In this document: piece by piece, positions 34,849 through 43,900 of the stretch
Layout: every line of letters begins with the position of its first letter
Position numbering within the stretch: position 1 is the first letter of the stretch
NCBI GenBank assembly: GCA_050297535.1
Contig: JBNKSV010000001.1
Coordinates: 62,001 to 126,000, forward strand
Reading direction: 5' to 3'
Source of the DNA: JAAGZL01 sp050297535
GTDB taxonomy: Bacteria; Pseudomonadota; Gammaproteobacteria; Chromatiales; Chromatiaceae
Length of the DNA: 64,000 nucleotides
The notes under the pieces: generated by a model
What the model was told of the DNA's origin: nothing
Seen by the model: only the letters and a program-made list of their open reading frames with translations
Database searches by the model: none
Translations under genes and position numbers: made by a program

Positions 34849-35930
34849 CTGTTAGCGGTATGTGTCCGGCTGCTTCCGTCTGTCAGCGGGGGACTAAGTA
34901 GAATTTCGAACTGATCGGTTGTGAATGTGACCCGCTTTTTCATCTCTGGATTTATGTACACCTTGTCCTCTGAGTCGACCAGGAGGACGTATTTTATCCC
35001 CATTTTTTTTGCGATCTTGTACCAGTTGTCCGGTCCTGCAACAAACAGCGCGGTGGCGGCTGCGTCTGCGGTAGCCGCATCAGGATGGATTACGGTTACC
35101 GACTTGGTGCCGGTCGCCGGGTATCCTGTGCGCGGGTCTATTATGTGATGGTAGCGTTTGCCTTTCCAGTTGAAGTTGCGTTCGTAATCGCCGGATGTGA
35201 AGACGCTCTCATCACCGGATACCTCTAGGCCGGCCAGGACCCCCTTGCCTGATGGATGTCGGATGGCGATATTCCAGGAACGTCCTGGGGGCGAGCCTAT
35301 GGCGCGCAGGTCTCCTCCGGCATTCAGTATCGCGTTGTTTATACCCAGTTGCCGCAGGTGTTCGATGGCCAGATCTATGCCGAAGCCCTTGCCGAAGGCC
35401 CCGAAATCCAGTTCCACATTCGGATTGGTGCTGTGCAGGTTTATTCCATCCAGTACCAGATCGGTCATGCGGGGATTCTGTTGCAGTAGCTCGGTTATCT
35501 CTTCCGGTTCCGGCGGACGGTGTCCGGCAGGATCGTTGCTATGAAACCCCCAGGCGGCTATCAGTTTGCCGATGGCCGGATTGAACAGGTGATCACTCTC
35601 TATAGATAGCTTTGTCCCCAGTCTTATAAGTTCCAGCACCGAGGGTGGGGTGGCAAAGGTCTTTCCTTCTGAGATCTGTCGGTTTACCAGACCCAGCGGA
35701 CCCGGATCCCAGGCATGCCAGGATTTATGCATCCAGGCAAAGTCTTTTTCGATAGCCGCTGTCGCGGCCTCGGCCTGTTCTCTGGGTACGCCGGAAATGC
35801 TTAGGTCCACGAGGGTGCCGAAGGCCATAAACTGGGTGGTGATAACCTCTTCCCGTTGTCCGCATCCGCCTGGGATCAGACCGACAATGACCAGCAGTAT
35901 CGGAATTATGGCTTTTGTAATGTGTTTCAT
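34845..35930 (-). CDS. apbE: FAD:protein FMN transferase (ApbE family)
   Basis: A 361-residue ApbE protein with a lipoprotein-like signal (IPILLVIVGLIPGGC), so probably anchored to the periplasmic face of a membrane. Motifs are LDFGAFGKGFGIDLA, AGGDLRAIGSPPGRSWNIAIRHP, IDPRTGYPATG and the DAATADAAATALFVAG tail. It attaches FMN covalently to targets such as Na+-NQR or Rnf subunits, none of which are in the window. It is inserted between gshB and tonB, unlike the Pseudomonas order, overlapping each by 4 bases. Confidence 0.93.
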   Translation of the reverse strand: MKHITKAIIPILLVIVGLIPGGCGQREEVITTQFMAFGTLVDLSISGVPREQAEAATAAIEKDFAWMHKSWHAWDPGPLGLVNRQISEGKTFATPPSVLELIRLGTKLSIESDHLFNPAIGKLIAAWGFHSNDPAGHRPPEPEEITELLQQNPRMTDLVLDGINLHSTNPNVELDFGAFGKGFGIDLAIEHLRQLGINNAILNAGGDLRAIGSPPGRSWNIAIRHPSGKGVLAGLEVSGDESVFTSGDYERNFNWKGKRYHHIIDPRTGYPATGTKSVTVIHPDAATADAAATALFVAGPDNWYKIAKKMGIKYVLLVDSEDKVYINPEMKKRVTFTTDQFEILLSPPLTDGSSRTHTANR

Positions 35931-36883
35931 GCCCTGATTCGTTCTTCAATCTTGTCTAGTAACTGGGCGCTTATATTCAGCCCAAACTGTTTATCCAGCT
36001 CTCTTATGCAGGTGGGGCTGGTTACATTTATCTCGGTGAGATAATCGCCGATCACATCCAGTCCGGCGAACAATATTCCTTTGTTGCGCAGGGTGGGGCC
36101 GACCTGTGCGGCGATCCAGCGATCACGTTCGGAGAGAGGGCGCCCCTCACCACGGCCCCCTGCCGCCAGGTTACCGCGGGTCTCGCCTGACTTTGGTATG
36201 CGGGCCAGGGCGTAGGGGATGGCCTCGCCATCCACCATCAGGATGCGTTTGTCACCGGCGCTAATCTCAGGGAGGTAGCGTTGCGCCATGGCATATTTGG
36301 AGCCATGGGCGGTCAAAGTCTCGATGATTACGTTGGTGTTGGGATCGCCTGTGCGCAATCTAAATATGGATGCCCCGCCCATGCCATCCAGCGGCTTTAA
36401 GATGATATCCTCATGTTTTTGCAGGAATTCGATCAGTTGCCGGTGATTCCTGGTGACCAGGCTAAAGGTACAGCACTGCGGGAACCAGGTGGTGAACAGT
36501 TTCTCGTTTGCATCCCTCAGGCTACTTGGGCGGTTGACTATAAGAACGCCTTCTTTCTCAGCCAACTCCAGAATATACGTGGAGTATATATACTCCATAT
36601 CGAAAGGGGGATCCTTGCGCATCAGGACCACGTCCAGTTCCTTTAACGGGACCTGGCGTTCGGAAATAAAGTTGTACCAGGAACTTTTGTCGTCCTTGAC
36701 CTCAAGCTGTCGCATCCGGCCGTAGCTTTGATGTCCCTGTAGATAGAGATCTCCCAACTCCATATACCAGATATCCCATCCCCTGGATTGGGCCTCCAAC
36801 ATCATGGCGAAGCTGCTGTCTTTGTATATGGTGATGGCGTCTATCGGGTCCATCACAATGCCAAGGGATATGCTCATGGTCAT
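35927..36883 (-). CDS. gshB: Glutathione synthetase
   Basis: A 318-residue ATP-grasp enzyme that joins gamma-glutamylcysteine and glycine. It starts SLGIVMDPIDAI, and the ATP-binding glycine-rich loop is LKPLDGMGGASIFRL. The C-terminus contains GLDVIGDYLTEINVTSPTCIRELD. In-frame ATG codons at 36883 and 36877 are both possible starts. It heads the leftward operon that runs through apbE, tonB, yqgE, yqgF, pyrR, pyrB, pyrC' and pyrK with gaps of under 50 bases. Confidence 0.95.
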   Translation of the reverse strand: MTMSISLGIVMDPIDAITIYKDSSFAMMLEAQSRGWDIWYMELGDLYLQGHQSYGRMRQLEVKDDKSSWYNFISERQVPLKELDVVLMRKDPPFDMEYIYSTYILELAEKEGVLIVNRPSSLRDANEKLFTTWFPQCCTFSLVTRNHRQLIEFLQKHEDIILKPLDGMGGASIFRLRTGDPNTNVIIETLTAHGSKYAMAQRYLPEISAGDKRILMVDGEAIPYALARIPKSGETRGNLAAGGRGEGRPLSERDRWIAAQVGPTLRNKGILFAGLDVIGDYLTEINVTSPTCIRELDKQFGLNISAQLLDKIEERIRA

Positions 36884-37277
36884 ATGTTACCCGATTATCC
36901 GTTATTGATGGAAAGTTAAAGTGAATAATCTGGAGATTGGCATGAGGGATTAGTGGTATTATTTTGGTAGATTTTGATAAGTGTGATCTGGTGTTAAATA
37001 CCACCTAACGATACTTGTTTCAGGTAAGGGAATGTTTCTGTATGATCAATGAGTTGTTGCAGAATTTTAAATCAATTGCTATGGTTCGCTAGTATTATAT
37101 TTGCTATATATGTAATTCATATGGACATTAGGGATACATTGGGTTACCGAAGGTCTGGATATTGTCGGGTTAATATAAGAACCGGTAGCGTACGCTATTG
37201 CTGGACAGAGAAGACTTAAGATCACTTAAACTTTAGTATTTTTCAGTGCTGGCTATGCATCATAAAGGGGTGCGGTA
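36884..37277. other. Divergent promoter region between gshB and pilG
   Basis: This 394-base gap has no gene that I can support. It must hold the promoters for both the gshB operon (leftward) and the pil/chp operon (rightward). It is AT-rich, includes a perfect 12-base palindrome at 37186-37197, and has no clear sigma-54 (GG-N10-GC) site. Confidence 0.6.
37186..37197. repeat. Perfect 12-base palindrome TAGCGTACGCTA upstream of pilG
   Basis: The sequence is its own reverse complement and sits about 81-92 bases before the pilG ATG. A neighbouring ACCGGT (37181-37186) is also palindromic. An operator role is possible but untested. Confidence 0.6.
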
Positions 37278-37676
37278 ATGCAAAACGAACCTGAAAATAT
37301 CTCAGGCCTGAAAGTCATGGTTATAGACGACAGTAAGACCATCCGTAGGACAGCGGAGAGTCTGCTGAAGAAGGCTGGGTGTGAGGTATTGACGGCTACA
37401 GACGGATTTGAGGCCCTATCCATGATCGCCGATAGCCGACCCGATGTAATCTTTGTCGATATAATGATGCCGCGTCTGGATGGTTATCAAACCTGCGCCC
37501 TGATAAAGAATAATGCCGAATTCAAACATACGCCTGTGATTATGCTGTCGAGTAAGGACGGCTTGTTTGATCGTGCTCGTGGCAGGATAGTAGGCTCCGA
37601 GCAGTATTTAACTAAACCATTTACCAAGAATGAGTTGTTGGATGCGATTCGTGAGTACGCTACAAGGGCGGCGTGA
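37278..37676 (+). CDS. pilG: Twitching motility response regulator PilG
   Basis: A 132-residue single-domain CheY-like receiver. The acidic pocket is D17-D18, the phosphoacceptor is D61 in FVDIMMPRLDGYQTC, and the conserved lysine is in YLTKPFTKNE. It is expected to be phosphorylated by the large ChpA kinase downstream and to promote pilus extension, as in Pseudomonas. It opens the pilG-pilH-pilI-pilJ-chpA-chpC cluster. Confidence 0.96.
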   Translation: MQNEPENISGLKVMVIDDSKTIRRTAESLLKKAGCEVLTATDGFEALSMIADSRPDVIFVDIMMPRLDGYQTCALIKNNAEFKHTPVIMLSSKDGLFDRARGRIVGSEQYLTKPFTKNELLDAIREYATRAA

Positions 37677-37719
37677 TCTTCTTGGCAGTAACTTTAAGAA
37701 TAATTTTTGGTGAAAGGCT

Positions 37720-38154
37720 ATGAGAAGATTATTTTCTAACAAGGGTGCTTCAGAGAGCGGCGCAGAGAACAACCCTTCAGATACGCAAGGACGGACTATC
37801 CTGGTTATTGATGACTCTCCTACTGAATTGCATATTCTCAAAACTATTCTGGAGAGTGCCGGTTACAGTGTGATCCTTGCGGACAGGGGCGAGACCGGGG
37901 TTGAGCAAGCCAAGAGCGAAAAGCCGGATTTGGTCCTCATGGATGTGGTAATGCCTGGTTTGAACGGGTTTCAGGCCACCAGACAGCTTAGCCGTGATCC
38001 AGAGACGGCGGATATACCGGTAATCATGGTTACCACTAAAGACCAGGATACCGATAAGACTTGGGCCTTGCGTCAGGGCGCAAGGGAGTACATTGTCAAA
38101 CCGGTTGAGAAAGAAGACCTCTTATCCAAGATCAGGATTGTGCTAGGGGCGTGA
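37720..38154 (+). CDS. pilH: Twitching motility response regulator PilH
   Basis: A 144-residue receiver with a 25-residue serine/asparagine-rich leader before the domain (TILVIDDSPTELHILKTIL). D75 in LMDVVMPGLNGFQ is the phosphoacceptor, and the lysine is in YIVKPVEKEDLL. PilH counteracts PilG in Pseudomonas. It follows pilG by 43 bases. Confidence 0.95.
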   Translation: MRRLFSNKGASESGAENNPSDTQGRTILVIDDSPTELHILKTILESAGYSVILADRGETGVEQAKSEKPDLVLMDVVMPGLNGFQATRQLSRDPETADIPVIMVTTKDQDTDKTWALRQGAREYIVKPVEKEDLLSKIRIVLGA

Positions 38155-38170
38155 ATTTAAGCGGAACTAT

Positions 38171-38725
38171 ATGATGTCTACTGCCAAGCCTGAATCCCAT
38201 GAAATCATCCTGCTGCTGCAGGAAATCGAGAATCAGAGCCGCAAACACGCCTTTGCAATACCGCATCAGGAAGAGACCAAGCTTTTCTGGGAAGGTGTAT
38301 TGTTTACCATCCTGGGTAAAAGACTGCTCACCGCCCTGGGTGAAGTGAAAGAGATACTTAACTACCCTCAATACGTTACATCCGTGCCTGGCGCGTACAG
38401 CTGGGTGCGGGGGGTGGCCAATGTCCGTGGTAGTCTCTTGCCGATATTCGATTTGCAGGAATTTCTGGGTGGTAGCCCGATCTCCATTGGTCGCAAGACC
38501 AGGGTTTTGGTCATAGAACATGAAGGATTGTTTGTCGGCCTGATGGTGGAAGATGTATTCGGTATGCGTCATTTCAATACAGAGTTGCTTATACAAGAGC
38601 TAGATGCTGACAAAACAATCAGTAGTTATGTCACTGGCGCTTACGATGTGGATGGTGATCAGTGTCCAATATTGAGCATGCGTTTGCTGGCAGAGGATCA
38701 AGAGTTTCAGGTAGTAGCGTCCTGA
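38171..38725 (+). CDS. pilI: CheW-like adaptor PilI
   Basis: A 184-residue CheW-domain protein that links the PilJ receptor to the ChpA kinase. The core contains YVTSVPGAYSWVRGVANVRGSLLPIFDLQEFLGG, the usual CheW surface. The double ATG (38171/38174) leaves the exact start open. It lies 16 bases after pilH and 81 bases before pilJ. Confidence 0.94.
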   Translation: MMSTAKPESHEIILLLQEIENQSRKHAFAIPHQEETKLFWEGVLFTILGKRLLTALGEVKEILNYPQYVTSVPGAYSWVRGVANVRGSLLPIFDLQEFLGGSPISIGRKTRVLVIEHEGLFVGLMVEDVFGMRHFNTELLIQELDADKTISSYVTGAYDVDGDQCPILSMRLLAEDQEFQVVAS

Positions 38726-38806
38726 TACTAATTTGTGGATAGCTGGCGGCAATGAACGCTGCTGTGGAAAATTAACATTTTGAGCTCTCTCGGGAGATTT
38801 TGAGAA

Positions 38807-40855
38807 ATGAAAAAAAGATCTGGGAAAGGTAAGGCTGCAAAACAGACCTCAACTCCATTTACCAAGTTGCTGGCATTTGGTGCGATATTAATGCTGGGGT
38901 TGGCGGTTTGGATATTTTTCGAATCGTCAAGTTCGGATGTTAATGAGAAGGCGTATCAGCAGCGTGCTGCTGAACTTCGTGTTATTTCGGAACGAATAGC
39001 AAAGTATGCATTGACCTCTGTGGTTGGTGATGCTGGATCTTTCACGCAGTTGAAGGACTCGAAAAATACCTTTGAACGCTACCTTAAAGAGTTGAAAGAA
39101 GGCGTACCCAAACAGGAAATACCTCCAGTACCGGAAGAGGCTCAGGCCGAATTGAAAAAGGTTGAGGCGGCCTGGAAGAGATTAGGTAAAAATGCCGACA
39201 ATATCATCTCGAACCAGGACTCGATTGTGGCTATGCAGTCTCTGGTTAAGTCGGTACGCGAACTGGTGCCGCAACTACAAACACTTTCCCAGGAGATGTT
39301 TGATATTCTAAAGGCGTCCAATGCAGATGCTGACCAGATGGCGGCAGCGGCCGATCAGATAATCATTATTGACCGGATAAGCAAAAATATTGCTAAGGTC
39401 TTTGGCGGAGGAGAAAAAACCGCAACCGCTATTGGTGTAGTCAAAGAGGATGCCGCGCTTTTTGGAAAGACCATGAACGCCCTACAGAAGGGCGATGCCG
39501 GACTTAGTATAAAGGCCATCGCTTCCAAAGAGGCCAGCGCCAAGTTGCAGGAAGCTGAAAAGCTGTTTAATGCGCTGAACAAAAATATAGATCAGATGAT
39601 TGATGCCGCCCCTGGCATGTTGCCTGCACTTGATGTCGTAGGTGAGGTTTCCAGTAATTCCGATCAGGTGAGCGATGCTGCTACAGGTCTTTTGCGTGTC
39701 TTGGCTGAGGAGCCGGGACGCCTATCTATTCTTGGACTCAAAGCCAGTTCCGGTATGGTGGCTTCCTTCTTTTTCCTCGCGGTACTGTTCTTCGTTATAC
39801 GCAAAAATAGTATGTCGAAAGACAAGGGGGACGATCAGGATCTGCTGAAGGCCCAGAATGAGAAGAGCCAGGAGGCTATTCTGAAATTGCTGGATGAGAT
39901 GGGAGACCTGGCTGACGGTGACCTCACGGTGTCCGCCACGGTATCAGAAGACATAACCGGGGCCATCGCGGACTCCATCAACTTCACCATTGAGGCGTTG
40001 CGTGGCGTGGTTATTTCCATTAACCAGACCTCCGAGCGAGTTGCTACATCTGCACAGGATAGCCGCGCGACCGCCATGCATCTGGCCGAGGCGTCTGAGC
40101 ATCAGGCGGAACAGATTATATCCGCCAGTAGCGCCATCAAGGAGATGGCGGAAACCATCGACCAGATGTCCAGTGACGCAAACGAATCGGCCGAGGTTGC
40201 TCAGCACTCGGTGGAGATCGCCAGCAAGGGCGCCGACACGGTGCGTCGCACCATCCTTGGTATGGATAACATTAGAGAACAGATTCAAGAGACCTCCAAA
40301 CGTATCAAACGTCTGGGTGAAAGCTCGCAAGAGATCGGTGATATCGTTGAGATTATTGACGACATTGCTGACCAAACCAATATCTTGGCGTTGAACGCGG
40401 CCATGCAGGCGGCCATGGCCGGTGAGGCAGGTCGCGGTTTCGCGGTGGTTGCGGACGAGGTGCAACGACTCGCAGAGCGTTCCAGTAACGCAACCAAACA
40501 GATTGAGGCGTTGGTAAAGACCATTCAGGCGGATACCAGTGAGGCGGTTAGCTCCATGGAATCCACAACGAAAGAGGTGGTTGCTGGCGCCAAGCTTGCC
40601 GAGGATGCAGGTGACGCACTGATGGAGATTGAAAGCGTTTCGACCCACATCGCAGAGGTTACGCAAAAGATCGCCAGCTCTGCGCAACAGCAAACACTCA
40701 GGGCAAACAAGATCGACGACACCATGAGCGTCATTCAGGAAATCACATCTCAGACTCTGGATGGTACCAACCAGACCGCGACATCCATTGGAATGCTTGC
40801 CGGTTTGGCGGATGAGCTAAGAGAGTCTGTTGCAGGATTCCGTCTGCCTGAATGA
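38807..40855 (+). CDS. pilJ: Methyl-accepting chemotaxis protein PilJ
   Basis: A 682-residue transmembrane receptor. Membrane segment 1 spans about residues 20-40 and segment 2 about 311-333, with a large helical periplasmic sensor between. A HAMP-like region precedes the long cytoplasmic coiled coil. The signalling tip is EIIDDIADQTNILALNAAMQAAMAGEAGRGFAVVADEVQRLAERS, the PilJ variant of the MCP hairpin. No pilK methyltransferase gene follows, unlike in Pseudomonas. The chpA start codon lies 49 bases downstream. Confidence 0.96.
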   Translation: MKKRSGKGKAAKQTSTPFTKLLAFGAILMLGLAVWIFFESSSSDVNEKAYQQRAAELRVISERIAKYALTSVVGDAGSFTQLKDSKNTFERYLKELKEGVPKQEIPPVPEEAQAELKKVEAAWKRLGKNADNIISNQDSIVAMQSLVKSVRELVPQLQTLSQEMFDILKASNADADQMAAAADQIIIIDRISKNIAKVFGGGEKTATAIGVVKEDAALFGKTMNALQKGDAGLSIKAIASKEASAKLQEAEKLFNALNKNIDQMIDAAPGMLPALDVVGEVSSNSDQVSDAATGLLRVLAEEPGRLSILGLKASSGMVASFFFLAVLFFVIRKNSMSKDKGDDQDLLKAQNEKSQEAILKLLDEMGDLADGDLTVSATVSEDITGAIADSINFTIEALRGVVISINQTSERVATSAQDSRATAMHLAEASEHQAEQIISASSAIKEMAETIDQMSSDANESAEVAQHSVEIASKGADTVRRTILGMDNIREQIQETSKRIKRLGESSQEIGDIVEIIDDIADQTNILALNAAMQAAMAGEAGRGFAVVADEVQRLAERSSNATKQIEALVKTIQADTSEAVSSMESTTKEVVAGAKLAEDAGDALMEIESVSTHIAEVTQKIASSAQQQTLRANKIDDTMSVIQEITSQTLDGTNQTATSIGMLAGLADELRESVAGFRLPE

Positions 40856-40904
40856 TCAGGGCAATCTAACCAACACTGTCACTGGTAAGGATGGCGAGTC
40901 AGGT

Positions 40905-43900
40905 ATGAGTGAAACTCACGACCACAGCAAGATAAAGTGGATTAAAGGCGAACTGGATGAGGTTGTCCTGAAGGCCCGTAACGCACTTGAGCAATACATG
41001 GATGGTGCCGGTGATACTGAGTTGATGGTGTCATGCGGAAAACACCTGCATCAGGTGCATGGCACCTTGCGGATATTGGAGTTATACGGCGCAACCATGC
41101 TGGCCGAGGAGATGGAGGCGGTAGCTAACTCCATTGCTAATGGCGAGATAGAATCAGAGTACATGCAGCATGCTGCAGATGCCCTGATGCAGAGTCTGGT
41201 TAGCTTGCCGGATTATATGGAAAAGCTGCAAGAAGGTGCCCTGGATCATCCCACGCTCGTCCTGCCGTTGATAAACGATCTGCGCATCGTTCGCGGCGTG
41301 GATATATTTACCGAGGCGGAGTTGGCCGCACCGGAACTGGAACAAAGGCTGGCCCGTCTGGAAAAGAAGGTGGAAGGCGGTAGTCGCAAGCTTCCAAAGT
41401 TGGCCAAAAAGATTCGCTACAGATACCACCTCTGCCTATTGAAATGGTTCCATAATACAGACCCGGTTATAGGCATTGAGGGGCTGAAGGTTATACTGGA
41501 AAAACTACAAGAGGTATCAGATACCGGCCAGGTGCGCTGGCTGTTCCAGGTGGCGCGGGCGGCCTTGGCGGCACCCCTGGAAAATCTCGAATCTCCAAAC
41601 ACCTCAATCAAGCTGCTGTTCGGTAAGGTGGACCGTGAGCTAAAACGGATTATCAAAGAGGGCGAGCATAATGTAGCAGAGGCCCCCACGGTTAGTACCT
41701 TGCGGGATCTGTTGTATCACGTTGCCAGCGTAAGGGACGAAGATGAGCTGGTCAAAGCGATAAAGCAGGAGTTTGATCTGGATAGCATTGGTTTAAGCAA
41801 GCGCCAGATTGAACTGGGACGTGAGAGTCTTGCCTTGCCAAATTCCGAGCTGCTGGAATCCTTGCGTCAGGCCATTAGCGCTGAATTGGCCGAGATCAAA
41901 GACGTGCTGGACCTTTTTATCCGCACTAAAAATAGGGACCCTGGACAGCTGCAGGCATTGGAAATCCCGATGCGCAAGGTCGCAGACACCCTAGGCATGA
42001 TAGGCCATAAGGATCTGCGTCAACGCATGCAGAGACAGGCGGACAAGATAAAAGAGATTGCTACCGCCGGTGGTGTTACTAAAGAGTCAGAACTGCTTGG
42101 GATAGCGGAAGATATAATCTTTGTTGAGGCCTCTCTTGATAATCTGACATGCTTTGTTAAGACTCAGATAATCTCCAAGACAGGCGCAGCTGGGCATGAG
42201 CAGAGGAGCGAGCGGGATCTGCCTGAGGGCGAGTTTGAGCGTTTGACTGATTCCGTGGTGCGTGAGGCCAGTGTGGATATGGCCAAGATTAAAGACGCAA
42301 TTCTTGCCTATATAAAAGATCCTAAAAAGGCGCAGATACTGGAAAAGGTGCCGCAACATTTTCACGCGATTGCTGGCGCATTTGAAATGCTTAAGATGTT
42401 TGATGTCTCCGGACTATTACGCGCAACCGCCGGATACGTATCAAACGAGTTGATTGCCAATAACACCATTCCGGACATGCAGCGGCTTAACGCATTCGCC
42501 GATGCAATTACCAGTATTGAATATTTCATGGAGACCATTGCGGATGGCCGTGGTGTCCAGAATGAAATACTGGATGTAGCCCGCGAGGCCCTGGTACGTC
42601 TTGGTACCGAAGATGATGCAATGGACGAAGAGTATTTCGCCAGCGCCATAGGTGAAGAGTCTATCCCGGGAGTTATCCATGAAGATGATATGGAGCCATC
42701 GTCTGAACAAAAAGAGTCGTCTGGTAGCTCTGATGATGTAGTGCGTTTTAGGGAAGAACGGAATGTAGAGATATTGCGGGAACATGTCCCATCTGCTGAA
42801 AAGCCAAGCCTGCAGGAGATAGATCCGGAGATTCTGGAGATATTTATTGAAGAGGCCCAGGAAGAGCTGGAGGTAATTCGTGAATATATGGGGAAATGGC
42901 TGGATAATGTAGAGGACACGGATGCGCTGATAACTTTCCGCAGATCCTTCCATACCCTGAAGGGTAGTGGGCGTTTGGTCGGTGCCAAGGTCATTGGTGA
43001 ATTTGCCTGGTCCATAGAGAATCTGCTCAACCGGGTCATAGACAAGACCCTGGATGTTACTACCGATGTTACAGATCTGCTCAGAGAGGTTATGGATGTA
43101 TTGCCGGTACTCATAGACTATCAGTCCAGGGGTGTTGAACCGGAGATTGATGTCGAACCCATAGCTGAGATGGCCCACAAGCTGGCCACCCCTGACTACT
43201 CGTCGTCCCCGACTTCGGCCACGGTCGTTGACCTGGAGATCGTGGAATCCGAGTCTATTCCAGACGAAGAGGTGGAAGAAGAACCCGATGATGCAGCTGT
43301 CGATGCCGATCTTTCCGGCATTGATGACATCCAGATGAATGAAGATAGCCCGATAATTCTCGATCCGGTGCTGCTGGATATCTTCACCTCTGAGTCACGC
43401 ACCCACATAGATACCATCAATTCGTTTCTGAATGCGTGTAAAGAGATGGGTGGCGTATGTAACCTCGATAATAATGTATCCCGGGCCTTCCATACTCTGC
43501 ATGGTAGCGCGCATATGGCCGGTGTTGATCCGATTGCCGAGGTAAGCGCTGCGCTAGAGGCCTATGTAAACGAGTTGCTAGAGCAAAACAGGGTTGCTGA
43601 TGCTGCCTTGCTGGGATTGATCGAAAGGGCCGACGAGCAGTTTGAGGCTATCCTGCAGGCGATAAATGTCCCTGATGCCGATATCCCTGATTGGCGTAGT
43701 CTGCTTCAGGATATTGAGGCAGCGCATGAACTGATTCAGCCGGAAGATGAAGATGATGGGCTTGAAGATTCTGGGATAATACTAGGGTTTGAGCAGGATG
43801 AGGACTCGATTGAGATTACCGGATTGCTGGAAGAGCCAGAAGGGGAGGGGCTTGAATTAGAAGAACAACTGGAAAACATCGAAATCATGCCGCATGAATT

